Counted from the stretch's first letter, positions 25,481 through 34,016 are shown. The stretch is 64,000 nucleotides of DNA from Chloroflexi bacterium HGW-Chloroflexi-10 (GCA_002840755.1 PHBZ01000001.1:327527-391526), one strand, 5' to 3'. A program made the numbers and translations. The notes: generated from the sequence alone by a model not told the origin.

Positions 25481-25921
25481 ATGAGGATAACAATAAAGAC
25501 CCCAAAAACACGTGATGATTTTAAAGCATATTACGATTTGCGTTACCGTGTGTTGCGTGAACCTTGGGGACAGGCTAAAGACACCGAAAAAGATGATTAT
25601 GAACCAATAAGCCAGCACTTTATGGCTGTGGATGAGGACAAAGGAAAAATTGTTGGTGTGATAAAGGTGTTTGAACGATCAGCCGGGGTGGGTTGGGTTT
25701 CACACCTTGCTGTAGATCCCGCCTATCAGAAAAAGGGTATTGGAAAACAATTACTGGCTGCGGTGGAGCAAGCTGCCCGAGAAAGCGGCTATACAGTTTT
25801 GGGTTGCATGTCTCGTTTGAATACGACCCTCTACTTTGAAAAAAACGGCTTTTTTATCGCTGGTATTCCCAATCATTATTTTGGAACCACGCAGGTGGTC
25901 TGGATGGAAAAAAAACTTTAA
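25481..25921 (+). CDS. GNAT family N-acetyltransferase
   Basis: A 146-residue acetyltransferase. MRITIKTPKTRDDFKAYYDLRYRVLREPWGQ opens the domain in the manner of ElaA/YjcF-like members; the CoA loop is VDPAYQKKGIGKQLLAAVEQAA (about residues 81-102) and the following SRLNTTLYFEKNGFFIAG closes the fold. I start at the ATG at 25481 because GAGGAG lies six bases upstream and an extended frame from 25325 adds no recognisable sequence. Substrate unknown. Confidence 0.88.
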   Translation: MRITIKTPKTRDDFKAYYDLRYRVLREPWGQAKDTEKDDYEPISQHFMAVDEDKGKIVGVIKVFERSAGVGWVSHLAVDPAYQKKGIGKQLLAAVEQAARESGYTVLGCMSRLNTTLYFEKNGFFIAGIPNHYFGTTQVVWMEKKL

Positions 25922-25934
25922 AACAGAACGATAC

Positions 25935-25971
25935 AAAAAAGGTTGCTCCATTTTTGGAGCAACCTTTTTTT
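25935..25971. terminator. bidirectional intrinsic terminator
   Basis: A 10-base-pair GC-containing stem (GGTTGCTCCA/TGGAGCAACC) flanked by A6 and T7 runs, between the convergent genes ending at 25921 and 25973. Confidence 0.93.
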
Positions 25972-25972
25972 G

Positions 25973-26836
25973 TTAATCCGCGTTGGCTGCGGCAGGTTTC
26001 TTAAAGAGTCTCATAAGTAAATGGAATATCCCGCCTAAAGGCGCTACAATCCAGGAGGCCAGACCGTTGATCAGAGAAAAACCTTGCCCAAGCCAGATCA
26101 ATACCGGGCGGAAAAAGCGCATAAAAGGTAGATGAGCATATGCCAGACACAGCGCAAGTGTGGCGATGGAGATCCCAAAACGGGCCCAGTCACTGAACTC
26201 GATATGAGCAAGTTCTTCTAACAGTATCTCTATACCGATATTGAGAACCAGGATATAGGCGGCTGTTTTAAGGATTGGTTCTTTTTCCACCACATAACTG
26301 AAGATGCCGGCGGCAAAGCGCATCACCAGAATACCGATAGCCACACCCAGCATGACGATTAAAATATGGTCGGATAATGATACCGCGGCTACTACATTAT
26401 CCAGACTGAAAGCTAGATCCATTAATTCCACATTCATCACTGTCAGCCAGAAACCGTTCTGTTTCACGGTGCGCATGGCATCGTCCTCGCTGCCTTCATG
26501 GCCGGGTGCGCCCAGGTCGTCCAGTGCAAGTCGAATGAGATAAGCAGCGCCGATCAATTTCAACCAGGGATTGCGGATGATAACGCTTGCCAGCAACAGC
26601 ATGATACCGCGACCGGCATAAGCGCCTATCAATCCAACACGCAAGGCAGCCAGGCGCTGCATTCCCAGGGCCTTATCCAATCTATGACCCAGTTTACCTA
26701 TCCATTTCGGCCAGGGAATGGGTTCGTGTTCAGGGAGACGCGCGACCATTGCCCCTAATATAGCTGCGTTATCAATGGAAAGAATGCCTTCTAGAAAAAT
26801 TAATTGTATGATGATGACAATTACTGACCAGTCCAC
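25973..26836 (-). CDS. TerC family integral membrane protein
   Basis: A 287-residue polytopic protein of the TerC family, related to Alx/YceF/MeeF proteins implicated in manganese efflux or metal loading of exported enzymes. Signature parts are LIFLEGILSIDNAAILGAMV near the N-terminus and NVELMDLAFSLDNVVAAVSLS in the middle, each with an acidic residue inside the membrane (the paired SxDN motifs). I use the GTG at 26836 because AAAGGAG lies six bases upstream; a 14-residue longer frame lacks a ribosome site. A cytosolic basic loop follows the first repeat. Confidence 0.87.
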   Translation of the reverse strand: MDWSVIVIIIQLIFLEGILSIDNAAILGAMVARLPEHEPIPWPKWIGKLGHRLDKALGMQRLAALRVGLIGAYAGRGIMLLLASVIIRNPWLKLIGAAYLIRLALDDLGAPGHEGSEDDAMRTVKQNGFWLTVMNVELMDLAFSLDNVVAAVSLSDHILIVMLGVAIGILVMRFAAGIFSYVVEKEPILKTAAYILVLNIGIEILLEELAHIEFSDWARFGISIATLALCLAYAHLPFMRFFRPVLIWLGQGFSLINGLASWIVAPLGGIFHLLMRLFKKPAAANAD

Positions 26837-27200
26837 AGTAAACTCCTTTAATTTTGAGATTAAGAACTTGAAATTCAACCACGCAGGTATGATACGGGAT
26901 TAATGGGTCGAATTTGCATTTATTTTGCTGTATTTAAAGAATGATGGGATGTTTAGTTTTGTTATACCACCAGCTTTATACTTTTAGTTCAAAATTAAGT
27001 AAGTTGTCGAAAGATGGAGGATGAAGGTCACTCAAGCCGGGTGACCATAAGATAGGTGGGAAGGGATTTATTAATGATATTTTCCCAGTTTGTGAAGATA
27101 AAATGTAAATACTGAGAAAAAAAGCTCCATTTAATCTGATTATGGATTATTTGGATGTAAATCATAATAAAATTTGTGAAATTTGGTTCAAAAACAGGAT
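26837..27200. other. intergenic region without recognised gene
   Basis: No coding sequence is supported. A short hairpin GGTCAC/GTGACC with a nine-base loop lies at 27026-27046. The promoter of the next transcription unit begins at 27221. Confidence 0.4.
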
Positions 27201-27249
27201 ACTTGTCGGACAATTGCTTATTGACTCTCATTTTGGGCTTTGCTATACT
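27201..27249 (+). promoter_or_regulatory. strong promoter with upstream GntR/FadR-type operator motif
   Basis: TTGACT (27221-27226) and TATACT (27244-27249) are separated by 17 bases, with TGC before the -10. Just upstream, ACTTGTCGGACAATT (27201-27215) fits the FadR-subfamily consensus TNGTNNNACNA. A nearly identical 15-base site occurs at the promoter of the fdrA-like gene. Confidence 0.75.
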
Positions 27250-27255
27250 GATAAG

Positions 27256-27352
27256 GTGCTTGCCATTATTATCCGTAGAAAATTGAGAGTATTTATATAA
27301 AAACATTATTGGCTTGCCCCGTTGCATTATAGATTTGCAATGGGATTTTTTA
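27256..27352 (+). ncRNA. candidate short leader RNA ending at an intrinsic terminator
   Basis: From the expected start point about seven bases after the -10 to the T run is about 97 bases with no open frame. It ends in a nine-base-pair stem, CCCGTTGCA/TGCAATGGG (27318-27326 and 27336-27344), followed by ATTTTTT. It could be an attenuator for the gene at 27435 or a free small RNA; no known riboswitch class was recognised. Confidence 0.5.
27318..27351 (+). terminator. intrinsic terminator upstream of the gene at 27435
   Basis: Nine-base-pair stem with one G-U pair, nine-base loop and a six-base T run. It lies between a strong promoter and the coding region, so it is either an attenuator or the 3' end of a small RNA. 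Confidence 0.75.
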
Positions 27353-27434
27353 CTTGTCAGCTAACCGGAGTTTTTGTGAGAAGCTCAGGTTCACCCTTAG
27401 GAATGCCCATCTATTTATTATTGAGGAGTAAAAA

Positions 27435-28160
27435 ATGAAAATAACACCCCCAGTACCAGTTTCTGTAGATAAAATGACCATTGACGTATCCGAAATTGAA
27501 GGTTTGTTACAGGCGCCGCCCATGAATCTACCGGCGTGGCAGGATGCATCCTTCTTGTTGGGCGATGGCCGCACCATGTTTATCCGCTCCATGACTGATC
27601 AAGATGTTCCCATGCTGTTGGATTTCATGAAACTTGTTATGCAGGAAGAAAAAGATTTTTATGATATCGTTGGCGCCCGTGTTTATGCTGAAATTCTTGG
27701 TGTAAAACGCAAGCGTTTAAAGGACCCCTTCACCCTCTTAGGTTTAATTGATGGTGAGTTTGTGGGTTTTGCCAATGGGCGTTTCATGAATAAAGAAATT
27801 GCCCTCAGCCTGCATACCATGGCCTTCTCTCGCCGCGGCAAAGTGGGTTGGGCAATGTATTACGCCAAAACCTACTATGCTCTCGAAGTCTGCAAAGCCA
27901 ATCAGTGGTGGTCCACCTTTGAAAGCTACAATGGCTGGCGCATGGCCGGTTTAGCCATGGCTCAACCGACATTACCCTGGCCAGAATATCAACACGAGTT
28001 GGGCGGCGCCAAGATTTACTATGTAAATCAGGATTCCTGGAATGCCAGCCTCAAGGGTTGGCTACCGAACTATATCGGCAACGATATGGACTTCAACCCA
28101 ACCGACGAAGTGCGCAAAGCCAATGAAGTAATGCGCATGCCGGATAAATTGGAACTCTAA
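27435..28160 (+). CDS. GNAT-like acetyltransferase linked to the ureide/pyrimidine locus
   Basis: A 241-residue protein I read as a divergent GNAT. After an unusual 45-residue N-terminal extension (ending in PAWQDASFLLGDGRT), the domain opens with MFIRSMTDQDVPMLLDFMKLVMQ; central strands are LLGLIDGEFVGFANGRFM and ALSLHTMAFSRRGKVGWAMYYAKTYYALEV, where RRGKVG would be the CoA loop; WSTFESYNGWRMAGLAM and GGAKIYYV finish the fold. The substrate is unknown. GAGGAG precedes the ATG. Its promoter shares an operator motif with the fdrA-like promoter, which suggests joint regulation with the catabolic genes downstream. Confidence 0.6.
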   Translation: MKITPPVPVSVDKMTIDVSEIEGLLQAPPMNLPAWQDASFLLGDGRTMFIRSMTDQDVPMLLDFMKLVMQEEKDFYDIVGARVYAEILGVKRKRLKDPFTLLGLIDGEFVGFANGRFMNKEIALSLHTMAFSRRGKVGWAMYYAKTYYALEVCKANQWWSTFESYNGWRMAGLAMAQPTLPWPEYQHELGGAKIYYVNQDSWNASLKGWLPNYIGNDMDFNPTDEVRKANEVMRMPDKLEL

Positions 28161-28176
28161 TAAAACCCGATAATCT

Positions 28177-28204
28177 GGATGGATCGGGGTTTCCTGATCC
28201 ATCC
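28177..28204 (+). terminator. terminator-like hairpin after the GNAT-like gene
   Basis: Nine-base-pair perfect stem GGATGGATC/GATCCATCC, with extra G-C pairs possible in the loop, 17 bases after the stop codon. The T run is poor, so termination may be partial. Confidence 0.5.
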
Positions 28205-28381
28205 GTATTACTGTAGTTCAAATTAGCGGTATTCAATACGCAGAATAATTTTCTAAATAAATACATAAAATTGTTTTTACCCTGATTTCGGTTAGCTGAA
28301 CACTCACATTATCGGTAGTACATTAACAGCATTCCATTAAAAATAAAAAGGTTGGCATCTGGCCGGATTTTAAAAAAAACC

Positions 28382-28409
28382 TCAACTTGAGAAATTTTTC
28401 TCAAGTTGA
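28382..28409 (+). promoter_or_regulatory. 28-base perfect palindrome overlapping the -35 of the fdrA-like promoter
   Basis: Arms of 13 bases (TCAACTTGAGAAA and its complement) surround a two-base centre. The right arm runs into the -35 hexamer TTGACT, so a protein bound here would block or contact RNA polymerase. No regulator gene lies nearby in the window. Confidence 0.7.
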
Positions 28410-28460
28410 CTCCCCGATCTGGATTCGCTATACTGAATTTGAAAGACTTGTCTAACAAGT
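28406..28460 (+). promoter_or_regulatory. promoter and GntR/FadR-type operator of the fdrA-like operon
   Basis: TTGACT (28406-28411) and TATACT (28429-28434) are 17 bases apart, the same hexamers and following GA as the promoter at 27221. ACTTGTCTAACAAGT (28446-28460), a perfect palindrome with a three-base centre, lies just after the expected start point and fits TNGTNNNACNA. The leader then runs about 220 bases and contains an AGAGCT/AGCTCT hairpin near 28535-28560. Confidence 0.75.
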
Positions 28461-28681
28461 TCCCCTCAACCAAATGCCAACCGGCTTAGGTTTCCATAAA
28501 CCAATCGTAAGATTGATTTTTATTGTCCCCTAAAAAGAGCTGTTTTGAAAAGAGCTCTAAAAAGTTATTTCTGAATAACCAAATGTTTATTGTGAAGCAG
28601 AAGTTAAAAACGAAATGATAAGTACGAAAGCATGGTATTGCCGTTCGTTTTGTTTGTCTGCGAAAATCCAGGAGGTAAGAA

Positions 28682-30412
28682 ATGGCAGTTATAAAAGCAG
28701 AGATCAGGTCAGGTTCTTATTTTGACTCAGCTGTGCTCATGCAATTACAGCGCTCTATGGCCCAATTGGAAGGCATTCAGGACGCTGGAGTTGTGATGGG
28801 TACAGAAGATAATAAAGAAATTTTGGCGCATATAGATTTATTGAGCCCGGAAGTAAAAGCCGCCAGGCCGGATGATATGGTCGTTGTAGTTCGTGCTGAT
28901 ACAGAAGCTGCGGCGACAGAAGCTTTGGGCAAAGTTGAAGAATTACTTACCCGCAAGAAAGCCAATGTAGACCAGGTAAAACGTCCCAAGAGTGTTGAGG
29001 CAGCCGTCGAAATGCTTCCGGATGCCAGTTGGGTGCTTATTTCGGTCGCGGGTCGTTTTGCAGCCGGTGTAGCTCGTCAGGCATTGGCTTTAGGTAAACA
29101 TGTATTCCTCTTTAGTGACAATGTGTCGGTTGAAGAGGAAATTTCTTTAAAGAAGGAAGCAGCCGAAAGAGGTTTGCTTGTAATGGGCCCGGATTGCGGT
29201 ACCGCAATGATCAGTGGAATTGGGTTGGGTTTTGCCAACAAAATTCGCAAGGGACCTATTGGTGTGGTTGCTGCTGCTGGAACTGGTTTGCAGCAGGTGA
29301 CTACCCGTATCCACCAGTTAGGCAGTGGAATTACCCACGGAATTGGTACCGGTGGACGAGACTTGAAAGACGCCGTTGGTGCAGCGACTTTTCTGATGGC
29401 CTTGGATGTGTTGGCGCGTGATCCTGAAACGAAAGTGATTACATTGGTTTCCAAACCACCCGCGCCAGCTGTAGCTGAAAAGGTGATTCACAAAGCCCGT
29501 CAGATCAATAAGCCAGTAGTAATCAATTTCATTGCTCGCAAACCAACCACACGCCGGGAAGGCAATCTGTTTTTTGCTACCGGTATGGATGATGCCGCCG
29601 CGCTTTCTGTGGAGCTGGCAGCCAATCCCCCGGATCTGAGTGTAGGTGATGATTTACCCGTGAAGAAATTTGCTTCCGGGCAGCGATATTTCCGTGGTTT
29701 ATTTTCTGGTGGCACATTGGCCTATGAGGCTCAATTCCTGCTTGAGGAATATGTGGGTCAGGTATTGGCCAATGCTCCTATTAAAAAAGAAAACCAACTC
29801 AAAGATTCACTTAAAAGCGAAGCCAATTGTATTGTGGATCTCGGTGAAGATGAGTTTACCGTTGGCCGTTTGCACCCGATGATGGACAATGAATTGCGTG
29901 TTCGCCGCCTCCTGGAAGAATCCAGGGACCCCGAAGTGGCCGTCATTATGCTGGATGTGGTCATTGGTTTTGGCTCTCATCCGGACCCGGCCAGCGAACT
30001 GGCCCCGGCTGTTGCCAAGGCCAAAGCCGAAGCGGAAAAAGCAGGCCGTTATCTGGAAGTGGTCGTAGTGGCTACCGGTACAGATTTAGATCCACAGAAC
30101 CTGGATAATCAGGTGGCACAAATGCGCGCTGCCGGTGCCTGGGTGTCTTCGAGTAATGAGGATGTTGTTCGCAGAGCAGGAAGTATTCTGCGGGCTTTAA
30201 ACCAGGAAGTAGAAGCGGAAGCAGTATTTACTCCGGTTGACCTGGGTACCCTGAAAAAAGAATTAATGGCAATCAATGTTGGTCTTGAATCGTTTGCCGA
30301 AAATCTGACGGCCCAGGGAACGCCTGTAGTCCATGTGGATTGGCGTCCTGCAGCGGGTGGTAATGAAAAATTGGCAGCTATACTCGAAAGAATGAAAAAA
30401 TTTAATGGTTAA
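28682..30412 (+). CDS. fdrA: FdrA/AllF-like protein (carbamoyltransferase subunit, succinyl-CoA synthetase-like fold)
   Basis: A 576-residue protein of the FdrA family, built like the alpha and beta parts of succinyl-CoA synthetase. Conserved parts are VLISVAGRFAAGVARQAL, MGPDCGTAMISGIGLGFANKIRKGPIGVVAAAGTGLQQVT and GITHGIGTGGRDLKDAVG. In the E. coli allantoin regulon FdrA (AllF) acts with YlbE (AllG) and YlbF (AllH) as oxamate carbamoyltransferase: oxalurate and phosphate give oxamate and carbamoyl phosphate. Here the AllG-like gene follows, but AllH and carbamate kinase are absent. The substrate may be a related ureido acid. AGGAGGT precedes the ATG. Confidence 0.88.
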   Translation: MAVIKAEIRSGSYFDSAVLMQLQRSMAQLEGIQDAGVVMGTEDNKEILAHIDLLSPEVKAARPDDMVVVVRADTEAAATEALGKVEELLTRKKANVDQVKRPKSVEAAVEMLPDASWVLISVAGRFAAGVARQALALGKHVFLFSDNVSVEEEISLKKEAAERGLLVMGPDCGTAMISGIGLGFANKIRKGPIGVVAAAGTGLQQVTTRIHQLGSGITHGIGTGGRDLKDAVGAATFLMALDVLARDPETKVITLVSKPPAPAVAEKVIHKARQINKPVVINFIARKPTTRREGNLFFATGMDDAAALSVELAANPPDLSVGDDLPVKKFASGQRYFRGLFSGGTLAYEAQFLLEEYVGQVLANAPIKKENQLKDSLKSEANCIVDLGEDEFTVGRLHPMMDNELRVRRLLEESRDPEVAVIMLDVVIGFGSHPDPASELAPAVAKAKAEAEKAGRYLEVVVVATGTDLDPQNLDNQVAQMRAAGAWVSSSNEDVVRRAGSILRALNQEVEAEAVFTPVDLGTLKKELMAINVGLESFAENLTAQGTPVVHVDWRPAAGGNEKLAAILERMKKFNG

Positions 30413-30472
30413 TTTCACCGTTAATATTGATTCGTGTGAACAAGTTTTGATAGTCCTTAATAGGAGTGAAAA

Positions 30473-31720
30473 ATGACGATAAATATTAATCAAGCAAACC
30501 AAAAAGCCGTGGAAGCCTTTATGGAAGCCCGACCGGTTCTGGTGGGTGTTGCAAAAGCGATTGATGTAATTCCCGGTATGCATAAGAACCTGTTTTTACA
30601 TGCTGGCCCTCCCGTAACCTGGGAACGCATGGCCGGTCCGGTACGTGGTGCGATGATTGGTGCGATGATCTTCGAAGGCCGTGCCAAAACAGCATCCGAA
30701 GCGGAAGCGATTTTAACCAGCGGCACAATTGAGTTTGCGCCCTGCCATCATTTCGATTCAACTGGACCAATGGCGGGTGTGATGTCACCCTCTATGATGG
30801 TGTATATTGTTGAGAACAAAACCAATGGATATAAAGCCTTTTCTGGTTTGAACGAAGGTCGAGGTAAGGTCTTGCGTATGGGCGCATACAGTGATGAAGT
30901 TATTGCCCGTATGCAGTGGTTGAATGATGTTCTCGGACCGGTAGTGGATACAGCTTTAAAGGAAATGGGTGGGGTCGATATCCGTACATTGTTGTCCAAA
31001 GCACTGCACATGGGTGATGATGGGCACAACCGTTTGGATGCTGCTTCACTGCTTTATACCAATTTGTTGGCTCCTTATATTGCGAAAAATGCAAAAGATG
31101 CAGCCACATCCTCTGAAGTGATTAAGTTCCTCGGCGAGAACGCACTTTCAATTCTCAACCCGGTAATGGCTGGTTGTAAAACCATGACCATGGCTGGACA
31201 CAATATTGAAGGTTCCACCATTGTCACAACCATGTGCCGCAATGGTACCGATTGGGGTATTCGTGTCAGTGGGTTGGGTGACCAGTGGTTCACTGCACCG
31301 TCGCCAATTGTTAAAGCCTTATATTTTCCGGGATTTACCGAAAAAGATGCCAATCCGGATATTGGAGACAGTGTCATTACCGAAACATCCGGTATCGGTG
31401 GTTTTGCAATGGCCTCTGCCCCGGCTCTGGTCACCTTTATCGGGGGCACACCGCAGGATGCTATTAATACAACCCTGGATATGTACCAGATTACATTTGG
31501 TGAACATAAACATTTCACTATTCCTTTCCTGGATTTTCGTGGAACCCCAACCGGTGTGGATATCCGCAAAGTGGTTGAATTGTCAATGACACCACGGGTT
31601 AATACCGGTGTAGCGCATAAAGATCCGGGCGTTGGTCAGGTTGGTGCTGGTGTCGTCAGTGCTCCGATGAAAGTATTTGAAGATGCACTGGTTGCTTTTG
31701 CAGAAAAATATGGCATCTAG
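30473..31720 (+). CDS. DUF1116 (YlbE/AllG-like) protein
   Basis: A 415-residue member of DUF1116, partner of FdrA. Recognisable stretches are HAGPPVTWERMAGPVRGAMIGAMIFEG, FAPCHHFDSTGPMAGVMSPSMMVYIVEN, GKVLRMGAYSDEVIARMQWL, MGDDGHNRLDAAS and GHNIEGSTIVTTMCRNGTDWGIRVSG, with conserved histidines and glycines that probably line the active site. By analogy with E. coli AllG it should supply part of a ureido-acid carbamoyltransferase. It starts 60 bases after the FdrA-like gene with a GGAG site and is followed 33 bases later by the cyclase-family gene. Confidence 0.88.
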   Translation: MTININQANQKAVEAFMEARPVLVGVAKAIDVIPGMHKNLFLHAGPPVTWERMAGPVRGAMIGAMIFEGRAKTASEAEAILTSGTIEFAPCHHFDSTGPMAGVMSPSMMVYIVENKTNGYKAFSGLNEGRGKVLRMGAYSDEVIARMQWLNDVLGPVVDTALKEMGGVDIRTLLSKALHMGDDGHNRLDAASLLYTNLLAPYIAKNAKDAATSSEVIKFLGENALSILNPVMAGCKTMTMAGHNIEGSTIVTTMCRNGTDWGIRVSGLGDQWFTAPSPIVKALYFPGFTEKDANPDIGDSVITETSGIGGFAMASAPALVTFIGGTPQDAINTTLDMYQITFGEHKHFTIPFLDFRGTPTGVDIRKVVELSMTPRVNTGVAHKDPGVGQVGAGVVSAPMKVFEDALVAFAEKYGI

Positions 31721-31753
31721 GATGCCTTATAGAAAGTATTAATGGGAGGTAGT

Positions 31754-33424
31754 ATGGATCGAGAACGTTTTGTTAAGATGATGGCGGAAGCCAAAATGTT
31801 TGATCTCACACAGGATTGCAGCATTTTTACCCCACCTTTTCCCGGTGATAAATCATTAGAGGTACATTTCTTCAAACGCGTTACCGGCGCGTATGGTGGC
31901 GGCGCAGGTGCCAACGGTCAGATTTTGAATTGGAGCAACTCTGTGGGTACCCATTTGGTAGGCGAAACAGCTTATCATTCCGGTGGTCGCGCAATTTCTG
32001 ATATTTCATTAAAAGATTTAAGCGGTGTTGGTGTAGTAGCCGATATCTCCGCTCTGGTTGGAGATTATGATCTGTATACACCCGAGATGATCGAATCGGT
32101 TGTAAAAGTTAAAGAAGGCGATGTGTTGATCATCAACACTGGTTACAACCGCTACTCTTGGGACCGGCCAGATGTGTTCAATGAAAAAGCACAGGGCGGT
32201 GTAGAGTCCAAAGAATTTGGTTTTCTGGTTCGCCATCCCGGCCCATCACCGGAATTTTTCCAATGGGTAATGGATAAGAAATTGAAATGGGTAGGCGTGG
32301 ATTGCGGTACTGCTGAACATCCGATGAATACACCTATCCGTCGCTTACATGAGAATGAATTTAAAAAAGCTGAAGCAAAACTGGTAGCAAAATACGGCAA
32401 AACCTGGGACGAAATGTTCCCACAGGATTGGTACTATGAAATGACTCATGTTACCATGCCGAAAAACCATGTGCTCTTTGTGGAATCGATTGTCGGTCAG
32501 GTAAATGAGCTCAAGAATCAACGTGCCTGGCTTACTGTACAACCAATCCCATTCATGGAAGTGGAAAGCGCCTGGGCGCGTGTCGTGGCTTATCAGGCTC
32601 CCACCTGGATGAAAGAAGATGAGTTCTATGCTGAAATGGAAAAGGCAGTCATGTTTGATATGTCGGTTCCTTTCAGTGTTCGCTCACCCCAGTGGGCAAA
32701 CTATGAACCACTCACAGTGAAATATTTCAAACGTGTAGGTGGAGCTCATTACGGTATGGCCCGCAATGGTTCGATCTGTAATGCTTCTATTCATCTGGCT
32801 ACCCATATGGATGGAGAAAAACACTTTTATCCCAATGGGCGTTCCATTGGGCAGACGCCATTGGAAGAGTGGGTTGGCCCCGGCGTGATTGCTGATATCT
32901 CCCATCTGGTGAGTAATTCCAGTGTGTATACCCCCGAAATGATTGAATCGGTGGTGGATGTACACGAAGGCGATATCCTGGTGATCAAAACCGGTTGGTA
33001 CAAATTTGGCTGGATGAGTGAGGATTCGGATGAATTTCGCTATATGATCAAGCACCCAGGTCCGTCTCCTGATTTTGCCGTGTGGGCAGCCGAGAAGAAG
33101 ATCAAATGGATCGGTGTAGATTGCGTGGCCGCGGACCATCCGATGAATACTATTCAACGTATCTGGCATCCCAAGACCTTTGAAGAGGCCAATCAAAAAT
33201 TGATTAAAGATTTCGGCAAAGACTGGGACGAAATGTATCCATTAGATCATTTCTATCAGGATATGCATCTCAATCTCTTCCCCAAGAAGATTGTGCATGC
33301 CGAAAATCTCGGTTTACAATTGGGTGAAGCTACCAGTGGCCGTTATTACATTGGTTGTTATCTGCAAAAAGGCATGGAAATCGAATCCATGTGGGGCCGT
33401 TTCGTAGCCTTCAAAGAAGGATAA
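31754..33424 (+). CDS. double-domain cyclase-family (kynurenine formamidase-like) hydrolase
   Basis: A 556-residue tandem fusion of two PF04199 domains (about 1-275 and 290-556); such enzymes hydrolyse cyclic amides or N-formyl amides with divalent metals. The second domain keeps the metal motif as HLATHMDGEKH (residues 347-357, matching HxGTHxDxPxH in its ligands). In the first the same place reads SVGTHLVGETAYH (63-75): the leading histidine and the aspartate are lost. Both halves repeat YTPEMIESVV, HPGPSP, and WxGVDC. The start is the ATG at 31754 preceded by GGGAGG. In context it would open a cyclic ureide ring; that is inference. Confidence 0.88.
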   Translation: MDRERFVKMMAEAKMFDLTQDCSIFTPPFPGDKSLEVHFFKRVTGAYGGGAGANGQILNWSNSVGTHLVGETAYHSGGRAISDISLKDLSGVGVVADISALVGDYDLYTPEMIESVVKVKEGDVLIINTGYNRYSWDRPDVFNEKAQGGVESKEFGFLVRHPGPSPEFFQWVMDKKLKWVGVDCGTAEHPMNTPIRRLHENEFKKAEAKLVAKYGKTWDEMFPQDWYYEMTHVTMPKNHVLFVESIVGQVNELKNQRAWLTVQPIPFMEVESAWARVVAYQAPTWMKEDEFYAEMEKAVMFDMSVPFSVRSPQWANYEPLTVKYFKRVGGAHYGMARNGSICNASIHLATHMDGEKHFYPNGRSIGQTPLEEWVGPGVIADISHLVSNSSVYTPEMIESVVDVHEGDILVIKTGWYKFGWMSEDSDEFRYMIKHPGPSPDFAVWAAEKKIKWIGVDCVAADHPMNTIQRIWHPKTFEEANQKLIKDFGKDWDEMYPLDHFYQDMHLNLFPKKIVHAENLGLQLGEATSGRYYIGCYLQKGMEIESMWGRFVAFKEG

Positions 33425-33437
33425 TCGTTTATTAAAT

Positions 33438-33474
33438 TACTGCCCCTCAGGACTTGCTTTTTTGAGGGGCAGTA
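33438..33474 (+). terminator. terminator-like hairpin after the cyclase-family gene
   Basis: Twelve-base-pair stem TACTGCCCCTCA/TGAGGGGCAGTA with a 13-base loop, 13 bases after the stop codon. It lacks a clear T run. Confidence 0.65.
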
Positions 33475-34016
33475 GTCATAATTATCACGTGGTGACAGTT
33501 TGCTTTCAAAATTGGTGAAATACCATAACGATTAACAGATCTTTTGCAATCCGGTAACCGGATTTAATAAATACCTTGATGACCGAATCATTAATTTGGT
33601 AATCAATACAGGTATAGAAAATAATCGTTTTTAATGTTTTTGTCAGTTTTGAACAATTCCGAATTGGAGAAGTGGTGCTTAATGCCCCCCCCATCGTGAT
33701 CGAGATGTAGAGTTTATAAGTTCGTGAGCGAAGCTGATGATAACCTCCAAATTCTTAATACAAATTAGCAGCCAAATAATAATTTTTTAAGACTCGCTTA
33801 TGTGTAACTGGCAGTAGCGTATGTCTTGTATCGATGTTCCGGTTTATTGGGACGTTATAGCGCAATTGCCCTAATTCTCTATTCGGATCACAACCAATTC
33901 ATATTTCAATTTTGAACTAGTAAAAATAAATTTTTTCACCCGCAATAAAAATGGATAAGAAATAATCTTTTGAAAGGTGTATGGTGTAAGTTTATTCACC
34001 AGGAGGTACAGTTTAC
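33475..34016 (+). other. intergenic region upstream of the molybdenum hydroxylase operon
   Basis: No gene is supported in about 540 bases. A 17-base perfect palindrome, AATCCGGT-A-ACCGGATT, lies at 33548-33564 and looks like an operator. No consensus promoter stands out; TTCAAT and TAAATT, 16 bases apart near 33905-33932, is only a weak candidate. AGGAGG precedes the first gene. Confidence 0.4.
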
